In this document: one piece after another, positions 1 through 10,979 of the stretch | Position numbering within the stretch: position 1 is the first letter of the stretch | Layout: every line of letters begins with the position of its first letter | NCBI RefSeq assembly: GCF_042453785.1 | Contig: NC_091677.1 | Location: forward strand, 19,655,501-19,719,500 | DNA length: 64,000 nt | Source of the DNA: Malus domestica | Taxonomy: Eukaryota; Streptophyta; Magnoliopsida; Rosales; Rosaceae | Direction: 5' to 3' | Position numbers and translations under genes: made by a program | The notes under the pieces: model-generated | Told to the model about the DNA's origin: nothing | Seen by the model: only the letters and a program-made list of their open reading frames with translations | The model's database searches: none

Positions 1-101
1 GAGGTAAGGTCGAGGGAGAGTGAAGATTTTATTTGGATTCAATGGTTAAGATTAAATCTCAACCAAATCTGACAGCTATTACAATTCCATATATATATTT
101 A

Positions 102-144
<43 letters not shown>

Positions 145-540
145 CAGTTCAGTTTGGGATTACCGAACGAATGAAAATGTGAGACCAATTCCCATACCAA
201 AATTTCAGGATTGGGTACCAAAATTTTTCAGGACTTTTTGGGTATGGATTCAGGATTTTTTTCGATTTGGTTTGGAATTTTCAACGTAGGTGTCATAGTT
301 TAATTACAATTTGTGTATTGCAGCACATTCATTTACAATTATATCTCCTGAGGAAGCATGCCGAGTAGGGAGAGTGTTGACCACGAACATAATCGACTGG
401 TTTCTAGAAAAGTATCCAACCAAATTTCTGCTAATATTCTAAAGTTTGGAAATTCTTATGTTGGGTGTGTTTTTTAATGTTTTAAGTGCTGTGAGTGCTC
501 CTACAATGCGATGACAACTAAAAGAACAACTAGAGGTAGC
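1..540. other. AT-rich flank, no gene seen
   Basis: AT-rich sequence without a recognisable coding region. It contains an AT dinucleotide microsatellite at about 106-141. The right part leads into the protease relic that starts near 541 and may belong to the same dead transposon, but I see no terminal repeat. Confidence 0.5.
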
Positions 541-1110
541 AAAGCCGATGCGGCCAAAGAATTCTTACCGATGCTGTTAAAGACGGTCAAGGGGGAAGGG
601 GAGTCATTTTCTACATCATGGTTGGTAGATGTTAAGAAGGCGTACATGCCTCCTCAACCCTGATCACCATTGGGTTGCTATTGAGATGAATCTTATAGCT
701 GGGAGAATAATGGTGTACGACTCATTGACGTCTAAAACCAACACACGTAAAGCAACTACCAAATTGGCTCTGCTCACTTCCGTGTTGCCGGATGTCCTCC
801 AAAGCATGTCGAAGGAGGTAAAGAATGGACCTTAGCCTATCGTTGCAAGTCCAAAGTCCCCACAGCAAGCCAACGAGTGAGTTAAAATTTAATTACATTG
901 TTAGTAAGTTTAAATTGGATTGTTTGTGAATTGGTTTTCAAACTTGTTAAATTGTTGTGTGCAACAAGGGGGATTGCGGTATTTTCAATTTTAAAAGTGA
1001 TTGAGTTCTTGTCATGTAGCCTTCCTTTGGATAGAATTACGGCCGCCAACGTCCCTGAATACCGAATGAGGATGGCGATCGACATGTTGCATGGCCTTCA
1101 CAATGTGTAG
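541..1110 (+). pseudogene. Ulp1-like cysteine protease relic from a DNA transposon
   Basis: Translating piecewise in several frames gives the landmarks of a C48 (Ulp1/SENP-like) peptidase C-terminal domain. The stretch DHHWVAIEMNLIAGRIMVYD (about 660-722) holds the catalytic His region and the VYDS block. NKGDCGIF (about 964-990) holds the catalytic Cys in its usual GDCG setting. EFLSCSLPLD and an arginine-rich VPEYRMRMAIDML tail (about 1002-1088) complete it. At least two frameshifts separate these blocks, one before the His block and one right after GDCGIF, so no functional protein is made. Such domains are commonly carried by plant Mutator-like and CACTA transposons. No transposase or terminal repeat is visible nearby, so the parent element is unknown. 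Confidence 0.72.
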
Positions 1111-2210
1111 TGCTTGGTGCATGATTCAAACTTATGGTTCACAATCAATTTTTTGTACATTTACCATTGAAGAACAATGGTAGTCCATAAATAAGTATTA
1201 CATTGTTTGTATTTAGTGTTGGATATTTTTTTTTTTATTTCTTGAGATAGTTTGTAGTTTGTTCAGATGAATTGAATTTGTTCGGCAACTGGTTCATTAT
1301 GGATGTTTGTAACTAATTTCTCTATATTATTGCTTCTTAAGTGACATCCCTCGCACTTTTATATATTGAAACATTGTTTGGGACAATATCTGAAACAATC
1401 CCTTATGTTTTATTGTGGTGTCACAATTGCTCAACGAACCTTGTAGTAATGAAGGTTTGTTATATGAGACCAAGGTTTGTTATATGAGACCATCATCTAT
1501 GTGTCATGAAAGTTTGTGAACGTTTATGAATCATGAACTTTTCTTAAGAAGTTGTCACAGTTCTACCAACCAACCATTCTGTGTTATGAAAGCTGGTGAA
1601 TGTTTATGAAAACACACCCGGCAAAGACAATCATAAACTGCCCCTCCCATGCCTAAACCCTAAACTGAACAAAAACAAAATTAAAGTTATTGGATTACCG
1701 AGTCGCAGCTGCAACCTAGCTTCAATCCACCTTAAATCCATTACAAACTCCTGCTCCCTCTCTCCATCTATCATCCCCTCTCTTTCCCTCTTCAACGCAC
1801 GCAACACCCAACCCCTCTTTCCCACTTACTCCTGTTTTCGTCCATCAGACAAAAGATACCAATTAAATAAAAATGTTGAAATTTTTCTAAATCCATCGGT
1901 TCACAACAACCCGGTTCTACACGTGAGCGCGTCCATTCTTAGCCGTTAGATCTTTGTCTGCACAGATGGTCCGCACGCTTCGTCTGCAGCTTAGAAACGC
2001 TCTTCATTAGCTTCCAAATTTCTATATTGGGCCATAAAAAGCCCATATTAATTCGTATGAGGTTTTCGAAGATATGGAGCCCACAGTTTCTACAATCTGA
2101 GGGCCCAATAGGATTGGAGCCTGCTAGAAAACGACTCGCTCGGAGCAGCATTCGATAGCCTGATACGCAAAAACAAAATTGAGAAATTGGTCGCTCTGGA
2201 TTTTCCGCCC
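1111..2210. other. Intergenic region upstream of FLX-like 3
   Basis: No gene recognised. A 20-odd base direct repeat containing GGTTTGTTATATGAGACCA occurs twice at about 1453-1492. The pyrimidine-rich stretch near 1740-1830 gives only low-complexity open frames. The right end should contain the promoter of the FLX-like gene, but no convincing TATA box could be assigned. Confidence 0.45.
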
Positions 2211-4900
2211 AGAAAAGAACACCTCAGGAGCCAGGACCTCTCTCATTCGTTCAGAAATTCGATCGAACAACAGGTTCGGATTCCAGTTTGTTTAATAACA
2301 TTTTGGTTATCGTTTTTTAATTCGATAAAGTATAAAATAAATTGAAATTTGGGTCTCTATTATTTTTAATTGTGTATTAATTGAATTGAAACTGTGATTA
2401 ATTACTGTCTGATGACCTGAGAAAAGTAGGTTTTTTTATTGGATTATATATGCATATTGTTTGAAGTGATGAGAAATTTGGAATTTCAGAAAATACTTGT
2501 GTTTAATTTCCTTCAGTTTCTCGGAATCCAAACTAACCTATAAGGATGGATTAATCAGATATGAGTGGATTAATTATTTGGATAAAATTTATTTTTTGTA
2601 TATGCTTCACACATTGACTGTCAAATTGTGTAATTGATTAAATTTCAGCTTGTGCAATGCTATACTGTTTAATTTTTAATTTGAAAAAATTAAAATAATT
2701 TGCACCGCCTTCAGAAAAAAGATTTCCTGAGTTATACGGAGAATGTTAGTTTGGAGAATGATTTAGCAGTCACTGACATGTTCATTATCTTTCCCCCCTT
2801 CTTTAGGGGTGATATTTCCTACAAATTTGTGGGTTTTCAGGATAACTTACAATGGCAGGGAGACATCGTGTTCCACGTGAAGCGATGAATGACCGGCGTG
2901 GTTATCCTATTGAAGGACCTTATGGCCGAGGTCCTCCTATGCGGTCTCTTCCCCATCCTGCAATGTTGGAGGAAGAGCTTGAAATGCAACATGCGGAAAT
3001 TCGGAGACTCTTGGCTGATAACCGGAGGCTGGTTGAGGACCGGATGGTGTTGCAGCATGAGCTTGGTGCTGCCAAGGAAGAAATTCATCGGATGAATGTT
3101 GCCTTTTCAGATATTCGTGCCGAAGAAGAAATGAAATCAAGGGAGCTCTATGAGAAAAGTAGGAAATTGGAGGCTGATCTACAGGCAACTGAGCCCTTGA
3201 AAAATGAGGCTAAGCAACTTCGCTCTGAAGTTCAGAAGCTGAATACTGTTAGGAAGGAGCTTGCCACACAAGTTCAGACCCTCACGCAGGACCTTGCGAG
3301 GTTGCAGTCTGACAATAAGCAGATTCCTATGCTGAGGACTGAGATTGATGGTCTGCATCAGGAGCTTATGTTTTGTCGGTGTGGACCTGCTTCTCTTGTA
3401 TTTGTTTTCATTTTCTTGTCCTAGAGCTCCTTTTCAGTGTACATATCTTATCGAGAGTGTACTAGATTGTATATAAAATTATTAACTTAGAAGTTTTGTT
3501 TTGTAGAAATGCGGTTGATTATGAAAAGAAGGCAAATATTGAGCTTATGGAGCAAAGACAGGCAATGGAGAAGAACCTAGTTTCTATGGCACGTGAAGTT
3601 GAGAAACTACGGGCAGAACTTTCTAGGGCTGATGGTAGACCATGGGGTACAGGTATTACTTATTTATCTTACCGTATTCTAGAGGTATTTATTTCCTGCA
3701 TATGGTACATTTCTTGAACCTTCACTTATATGGTAAAATTGGCTTCTGAAAACATGTATTAGAATGGTAAACCCCTCTTTCTCTCTCTCTCTCACGCACG
3801 AGACACTACACTACACATTCAGGCGCACAGCTGCAAAGAAACACACAACACTTGAAGACAAACTCACACAGTGGTGAAACAATTATATTTTGCTTACCAA
3901 GTTACCAACATATAAATTTTGCATCACATTCTGCTCTGATATTCCTCTTTTTGGTGGAAATACTTAATTTCATGTTTATTGATTCGTTGAGCTCTGCCTG
4001 GTGTTGAATAGAGGAATGAATTTCATCTTCCACAACCACTTTTGGGAGTTGGGTTGAGATCTTGTATTTCTTAGAAACTATTACAGAAATTAACTATTTT
4101 TATTTCTTTGCATGGGCGATATTTGAATTTGTTTTCCCAACGGTCATGTCGTGGAGCAAAAAAAAGAGCTTCTTATGCACTTGGGATTGTGGTGTGACAT
4201 CTTGCTTTCAGTCTCATAATTCATATCTCATCCTTTTCTTTCTTTGAAGGTGGACAATATGGTATGAATTTCACCAGCCCAGAAGGGGCTTTTCCTGCTG
4301 CATATGGAGATGGATATGCGATGCACATGGTATGCTTGCTTGTATGATTGGAATTCCAATTCTATTTTTTTCGTAATCAGCTGCTTTTCGCCTTGGTATC
4401 TCTTTTCTCAGAAATGGTCTAATGGTGTAGCTTTTAGGTTTACACTTTTCTCTTAAATTGTCTCTATGCTTATGTGTTAGGGTGCTGCTGACAAAGGGCC
4501 TATGTATGGCCTGGGTCCAGCTTCATGGGGAGGTTCTGAAAAGCCTCGCATGACTCGTCGCTGACATCTGGGTGATTATTGTTTCAATGACAGAGTTATA
4601 CATGCCACCTTTGGTTGCTCGTCATCTGAGCCTAAGTGGTCAAGAAGCTTTAGCATCTATGCGTGCACGGCAGATCAGTAGCCACTTATTTTTCTCAATA
4701 CATTGTTAGTCATCTTAAACTGATGTATATAGGGTTTTATTATCTCTTTGCTTGATTACTAGACGTTAATTACCATGTCTGTGATTGTAGTATAATGTTT
4801 GCAATTTCCTGTCCTAATTTGCATCAGTTATATCTTATATTGGTCATTTGACCATGTAACTTATAAAAAGGATTGTTTTCTATCTAGCAATGTTCTCTTG
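2210..4900 (+). other. FLX-like 3 transcript region (UTRs and introns)
   Basis: The non-coding first exon probably ends at 2273 (CAG then GTTCGG). The next exon begins at 2841 after TTTTCAG, 11 bases before the start codon, implying a 567-bp intron in the 5' UTR. The transcript start is guessed from composition only. The 3' UTR follows the stop at 4564; its end, near 4700-4900, was not located. Confidence 0.55.
2852..4564 (+). CDS. FLXL3: FLX-like 3 coiled-coil protein
   Basis: A plant FLX (FLC EXPRESSOR)-like protein. Arabidopsis FLX works with FRIGIDA to sustain FLC transcription; the role of the FLX-like 3 branch is less clear. Four coding exons join in frame: 2852-3378, 3507-3652, 4250-4329, 4481-4564, giving 278 residues. 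The N-terminus [19 protein letters not shown] and the following Pro/Gly-rich stretch are typical of the family. A long coiled coil runs from about residue 36 to 215, with [20 protein letters not shown] at its start and the conserved [20 protein letters not shown] in exon 3. A Gly-rich tail ends in RMTRR. All introns are GT-AG. The open frame that reads through the first coding intron (to 3424) is not the product. Assignment to FLX-like 3 rather than 1, 2 or 4 rests on remembered N-terminal similarity. Confidence 0.88.
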
Positions 4901-7900
4901 ATTATATTTCTTCCTTTCTCTTCCTGGTTGGTAGAATCAAACTTTAGAATGGTGCTATAGTTTAGTGTTTTCTTTTATGAACTTGTGTGGAGGCTGGAGC
5001 ATGTCTGATATGCAATTGAAGGGAAGCTATGTGATCATTGTATTGCATGAATGTAATGCAACCTGTTTTCTGTAGATGATGCAATTGTTGGATTCGAGTT
5101 GTGTCGATTCGTAATTGATGAACAGAACATGTACGGTGTTCAGTTTTCTGGGGATGTGGGTTTATTTCTTGGAAATTCCTTGTTGCTGGTTTTGGTGTTG
5201 GAGGTGGCCATGCTATCACTTATGCATCAATTTATCAGGGTGTTGGAGGTGGACATGCTATTACATATGCATCAATTGAATAGGACTCGTGATCTCTCTT
5301 AGGTGGGTAGTTACGGCCTAAGAAGTTGCAATTCTCTGGAAGTAAGTGTCAGGCTTTTCCATTTGTAGGTTATATTTTGACTAGGACCCCAGGATTCCAT
5401 ATGGATTATTTCCCAGGTTAGTATCTGCAGCTCTGTCACAGCATCATTATGTGACTGCTCTGGATTAGTGGCCTTTGGATAAGCACTAGATTTTTCTGTT
5501 ATGCACTATTGAGAAGTTCCTGGTAGTACCCATTGCTTTTGGCTGGTATTGGAATAATGGATTTTGGAAATGTGGTCAGCTTAGGCCCTCGTTGCGGTAG
5601 TTCTGCAGCACAGCTGGTATCTGGTGTATTGTTCTCAATATTTATCTGTGGTGCATGGGACCCCTGTTATGATGGAGAGTGTACCAAAGGGTTGTTTGTA
5701 TAGTTTCAAGTTTTCTGGGGCTTGGTTGAAGTGCTTTATATTGTGAAGGTACTGTAGACCACTCTTTAGTGCTCTTCCTTATGCTCTAAATAGCCAAGTT
5801 AGATTTTTCCAGTAGTTAACTTTACTCCAGTGTAAGGGGTATGGTTGAGTAGGATAATTGGGAGTTGTTATTTTTAGCCTGAGGACATGTTTTATATAGA
5901 GGTGGAACTTTGTCCAAATAAAAGGGCTGGATGTTGGAGCTTTATATTCCTATTTTGAACTTGGTTATTGAAACAGAGTTGTACAGTGTTTTCTTCTTTC
6001 CAATATGTGGATTAGTTACGGTGGATGTGGGTGGCAGAGTGGAGATAAATAGGTTATATTCAGTTAAAAGTAGATGGAGATTCATGGACTAGTAGTATTC
6101 TTGTATCTGTTGAGCATAGTGTAAAAATTCAGGAGCTTGGTCAGTAATCTTGCTACTTTGTCATGTCTTGTTGCAAAGTTTCTTGTTCCTGATTTTGAGC
6201 TGTGAATCTGCAACTTCCATCAAGATATTTCTAGCCACCCCTACAATATGGCAAGTTGCTCCACGCGATGAGATGATGCTGGACTATCTCAAGAAAGGAT
6301 GGTGGCCTGCCATTGGAACTGAGAGGCAAGTATTCTTCTTATTTTTATGGGTTTCATGGGTATGGAGTCTTCCATCTTCTTCCCTAGCTGGACATAGTAT
6401 TTGATTTTCTGTGCTTGTATGTTGCCGCTTTTATATCCTTGACTACTGGTTATATTGCTTTTATTTAAAACTAATAGTTTCTTTCTTCTAGATTTTATAA
6501 CTACCTTCAACTAATGTACCGTTAACTTTCTAGTGAATTATTATTTCATTGTAATGCAGACTGTTGTTCCCTATCTTGCTTTATTAAGGCTTATAGGATA
6601 TGAGTTTCAGACTATCTATAGAAAGACATCTCTAGTTGGTTGCCTCTTTTAGAGAATACCTTTGGCCGGTCACGTTAATGTCTCAGTTTGATTTTCTGGA
6701 AGAACTTGCGTTGGAAAAGCTGATGAAACAAATAAAGAATGAGGTGAGGTGAGATCGTGCTTCTACTCTCTTGAATGGACTTGTTACCACTTATCAGATA
6801 TAGATTCTTATAAAGGATGATAAGAGTGAGATCTGGTCAGAAGGGAAATGGGGTATTTTTCTTTGTCGACTAGAGCAGCCTATGGGTCCACCTCTTATAA
6901 TGAAAATTTCAGTTCGAGTCTGGAGATGGGATCTATCTTGATTGGATAAGTATAGGGCCGTTCTTTTGTTACTCCATTAGACAGTCTAAATTGTTCTCTT
7001 GTAACTGTAGGAGTTGATGTTTCTGAAGTTATCAGACAATGGCACAAGTCCTCTGGAGATACGGCTGCTAGCTACAGAATTTCATGATGAAAAGCAATAG
7101 TCTATACGGCAATAATGATTGGTCTTGGAGCTTGTAGCTGACATCTAATAGGAAAAACTTTGATAGTTTTTTTTTCCTAAACGTAGCCACATGAGCATAG
7201 TCTTTATTCTCAAATGAGGAAATCTTCAGATGGTTATTGCCCAACAGTCTGATCATCATTGGAAGTGAAAGAAATTGCTTTCTGAATATAGACAGACCCA
7301 GTCCACCTGCTCTGGTGGATTGTTTTGTTGAAGATTTAGATTAAAGAACATTTTGATTGAGAAGTTGTAGCTGAGTATGTTTCTGTATGGTCTGCTAGGA
7401 ACTAAGATAGATTTGACCGAATTCAACAACTTCTATTGAAATTGTCATTCAGTTGCTGATTTGTTGATTGCCTTCCATATACTGCTAGAACCTCGCCTAC
7501 GAGGTGAATTATGATCAGTTAATTCCGCATGCTTGTCATAGTTTTCACTAAAGTTTTGCCTGTATTACACTATGTTGTCTTTAATTGATGGTTTTACCTA
7601 CTCATCATATTAGTTTCACAATTTAGCTGTATGTTAACGAATATTTTCACCTTCATTTGCTGCAGATGGAAGGCACGTATTCAAATGCATTAAACAAATA
7701 TTGAGTGGACCTGCTGTACCGGAGGAGAATAGACGTAAATGTGATTTATACAAGAGGTTGGTTTGACTTAAAGACTGATGGAAGAAAATATCTTAGCCAG
7801 TTGTTGAAATTGGTGATAATAGCAAAGTCTATGCAACCTGTTAATGTTGTTGAAGACCCGAAGGTGTAAGGATGCCCCATGCAGGTTGTCATTTCCGCTA

Positions 7901-8080
7901 GTGAGTGCATACTTCCCATCTCCTTTACTTGAGTTCAGATACGCATAAATCACCGAAGGATGCCATCAGACGATCAAAAGATTCTCAAGGGTAAAGGTGA
8001 AATTTTGAACAGTCATTTCAATCTTTTTCTTCCAATTCTAAGAAAGATAAATCCCGAAAAATCCGTCTTGGTCGGGAAGA
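4901..8080. other. Long non-coding stretch downstream of FLX-like 3
   Basis: About 3.2 kb, T/G-rich and transcript-like in composition, with no recognised protein. Short open frames (for example at 6150-6404) match nothing I know. A 45-bp tandem pair sits at about 5187-5276 and is listed separately. The stretch could be an extended 3' region, a lncRNA or old repeat debris. Confidence 0.4.
5187..5276 (+). repeat. Two 45-bp tandem units, in phase with codons
   Basis: Two adjacent 45-base units begin GGTGTTGGAGGTGG. Read in the frame GVGGGHAITYASIYQ they give a 15-residue peptide repeated twice, with most differences falling at third codon positions, then a TAG. Upstream the frame stays open for some codons, but no gene was recognised. 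Confidence 0.5.
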
Positions 8081-8400
8081 TGCAGATAAAACGCCAATAG
8101 CCTGATGTTAGCTTCTACTTATCCAAGGGATGGGGTTGGGATGTATAATAACCTTTTTTGGGGGGATGCCCGGGAACAACTCCTAGGTCAAAAGGAACTG
8201 AATATAACAATAACAAGCAAGACCAAGGTATATGACCAAAAGGGCCTTGTCACGAGCTGGAGTCGAACCAGCACGAGAAATGGGGGGCCAGACGTCGATC
8301 CATACAGAAAAGCCGCTCGGTTGAGATACACTCGCTAGGCAATTCGATGTCAAACCTTTTTGACAAAGAAAACTGTCATACAACTGATTTTTCGACGTAG
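8081..8400. other. Possible organelle-derived segment with a tRNA-like hairpin
   Basis: Base composition changes here to a balanced, organelle-like texture. On the minus strand a perfect 5-bp stem with a 7-base loop, GCTGG-TTCGACT-CCAGC (about 8254-8270), has the form of a tRNA T-arm. Further 5' on that strand lies a D-arm-like CTC-AACC-GAG. The acceptor halves do not pair properly, so this is not a functional tRNA by my reading. It could be a mitochondrial insertion carrying a tRNA-like 't-element', which is a guess. Confidence 0.25.
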
Positions 8401-10340
8401 CAAAATAGAGGAATCATGTGTCTTACTGGAGCTTGTAAATATGGATTTCACCTTCCGCCTTACTTTCACTTGTCGAATAGGAGATTGATTGGAGCATCTT
8501 TTGTCCGGTCATATTCTCGTTCATGTTTTTGAAGTTTTAGGTGCGCCCTTGTACTTTGCTGTACAACAATGAAATGATCGGCTGCAGGGCTGTTCTTCTT
8601 TCGTATACGCATTTTGTATAACATTCAACATCCTTTTCAATAGTCTTCCGTTGCTAATTCACCAATGACCCTTTGGTTTTTCACTTTTCTGTATCATCGG
8701 TGTTTACTTCTCGTCTCTCTTTTGCAAGTCTTTGGGATTAATTTAGTTTAGAAGGTTAAATAGTTTCAACAGCTAAGATTAATTCAGACTTGCAGGTTAA
8801 TTTTCTCCCTAAAAGAAGGGGTGTAATTTGGCTGTCCCGCTTGCTCCCATGCACTCCTCTCCTGATTGTGGCCGGCCACCCGGTGACACAATCTTCTCAC
8901 GGTATGCTGCGACTGTTGGACGACGTCCTGAAGATGTTGTGGATGGATTTACTAGGTCAATCCCAGAAATGCTCGTGACAGTTGAAGTAGGGGAACCTTC
9001 AAGGCGGTAAAAATCATATCAACGCAGCTCCGTTTTGTTGGTCAAAGCAATCCTAAAACGCAGCCTATCTTCTGATTCTAAGATTCCGGCTTACGGTAGC
9101 ACAGAACAGTCAACATTTTCAGTCTCGAAGGATAGAGTTTCATCCGGCATCTGAATGCCGGATTCCGGATTCCGGATTCCAACAAAGTAGCAACTGCCAT
9201 TTGCCTGACCCGAAAGTAACCGCAGCTGTTGGGTAGAACCGTACAAGTAATACATCAGAGGAATTAATTGTCTACAAAACTCATCACACTTTTCTTTTTT
9301 GCTTGAAAAAAAGAAGCAGCAACTAATATAAGTAGCCGGAAAAGAAATTAGAGCGGATGTGCTCTCACTATGCATCCGACCTTCAATCCCCCTTCTCGCA
9401 GTTATGGTTAGTTTAATTCAAATATCATTAGCGAGCTTACTCTATCTAGAAAGAGTTTCAACAGAACATTGGCAACAACACTTTTTGGATTAATTTAATT
9501 CTTCATCCTTCAATTATTTAATTTTGATTTGACTATTATAACCCTAGAGAGTAGACATAACACATGGTTTATTGTAGTCTTTGATGAGAGAAGAATCGAA
9601 TGTGGGTTCTTGTAACTTTCCTCCATTTTGCCACATCCCAATTCCCAACACATCATTTTATGGATGTTCCTTAAAATACTACTTCACTGTTGAAGAATAG
9701 AAACAGCTGTTGAAACCCAATCACATATAGACATGCATCCAAATAATTGAAATTGGAACACCGGTTAGACATGTATACATCTATAGTTGGAGTTCAACAA
9801 CAGTTGCTGCTTTTCTATTAGCGAAGTAGTGTTCTATTCGTTATTGTAAAGTTAGTGCTAATGAGCTTAACAAGAAACTTAGTTGAATCAAAGGACCCAC
9901 ACTCTAATTTCAAGTTAAAATTATAACAAAAAATGAATACCCTTGATTTGATATTGGGTTCATCTTTTCATTCTTAAATGTGTCAATTTAAAAAAATAAA
10001 GAATTTATACGATTTCCAGTTATGTCAATAAAATAAAATAAAGAAATTGTTATTGGTATTCTAAAAATTTTATCGTCCACTCCTCGTAATTGAATATTTT
10101 TTTTTCTACATATAAAATATTTAAAGTGCTAATAACAATTCCTAAAAATATGTGTAAACTTTTGTCATAAAACGTTACTTATGATGTACGCATACCATAT
10201 AAATTGTTTTCCACCTCGAGACGCAATGGACAAGGTTGCGTTGCAAATTTGCAATTTCCCCTTCTTTCGGTCTATTAATTACTAAGCAAAGCAACCTGGG
10301 GTAGCTAGTGGATAATGGATATGGATCAAATGATATTCAT
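8401..10340. other. Intergenic region with an orphan open frame
   Basis: Mostly AT-rich. At about 8788-9010, after a plausible acceptor (TTGCAG), there is a GC-balanced open frame ending VEVGEPSRR and a stop. It looks exon-like but I do not recognise it. The motif CCGGATT repeats three times at about 9158-9180. The remainder up to the copia element holds no visible feature. Confidence 0.35.
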
Positions 10341-10345
10341 AACTA

Positions 10346-10693
10346 TGTTATAAATATGTAAAAGTTAGAGAGATAACCGTTTTAGTGAATGTAGCAAAGT
10401 AGGTGTAAAATGTCACACTAAAACTATAGCACAAGAGGATAACAAATAAAAGGCGGAGGAATAGATGATGTTATTGATCTTTCTTTCTTTCTGTTTGTAT
10501 ATATATTGAAAGTATACAGAGTGCTCTATTTATAGAGCAACTCCAATACTGATGCATTAATTATACATTGAAAATTTACAGCACCCCTTTGAAAAATATG
10601 ATCTCCTGCATCCCCAAAGTCAATTTCAATTTGTATGGGCATTCAAAATGTGTGTGTGTGTGGGCATTCATAACAATACCAACGTTTTCTACA
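10346..10693 (-). repeat. Copia 3' LTR (348 bp)
   Basis: Starts TGTTATAAAT and ends TTTCTACA on the plus strand. It matches the right LTR except for about 50 bp around GTATACAGAGTGCTC (about 10510-10552) present only here. That segment is bounded by TGA on both sides, suggesting a short-homology deletion in the other copy. Confidence 0.93.
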
Positions 10694-10702
10694 CTTCCCC
10701 TT
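10694..10702 (-). other. Copia polypurine tract
   Basis: The minus strand reads AAGGGGAAG immediately before the 3' LTR, the expected place and composition for the plus-strand primer. Confidence 0.75.
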
Positions 10703-10724
10703 GGATGCCCACATACCAACATTA

Positions 10725-10910
10725 GTTGCCTCGTTAAAACCTTGCTTGGAAAAACCCAATTGGAAAAAACCATAGCGAAGGAAAAAAAGTACAACTTTAC
10801 TGGGATTGTTGATATAGTGTTAAGTATGCTTATGTTGCCTCGTTAAAACCTTAATAGGAAAAACCCAGTGGCAAAAATCCTAATTGAAGGAAAAAAAGTA
10901 CAACATGCAT
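10725..10910 (-). repeat. Diverged tandem pair in the copia 3' untranslated region
   Basis: Two units start TGCCTCGTTAAAACCTT and end AAAAAAAGTACAAC (about 10728-10795 and 10837-10904). They lie between the RNase H end and the purine tract and are non-coding. Confidence 0.7.
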
Positions 10911-10979
10911 GTATCATGGATGCTCCCCCTGATATATATCTCTCCCTGATTCTGCATTCTCCAAATTTAGTTGTTTGGT

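Noticed and set aside
3379..3424. FLX-like protein ending at 3424
   Set aside because: It reads into an intron; splicing at 3378/3507 restores the conserved [14 protein letters not shown] block.
8240..8320. Functional tRNA gene on the minus strand
   Set aside because: Only the T-arm is convincing; the acceptor halves do not pair and no clear anticodon arm could be drawn.
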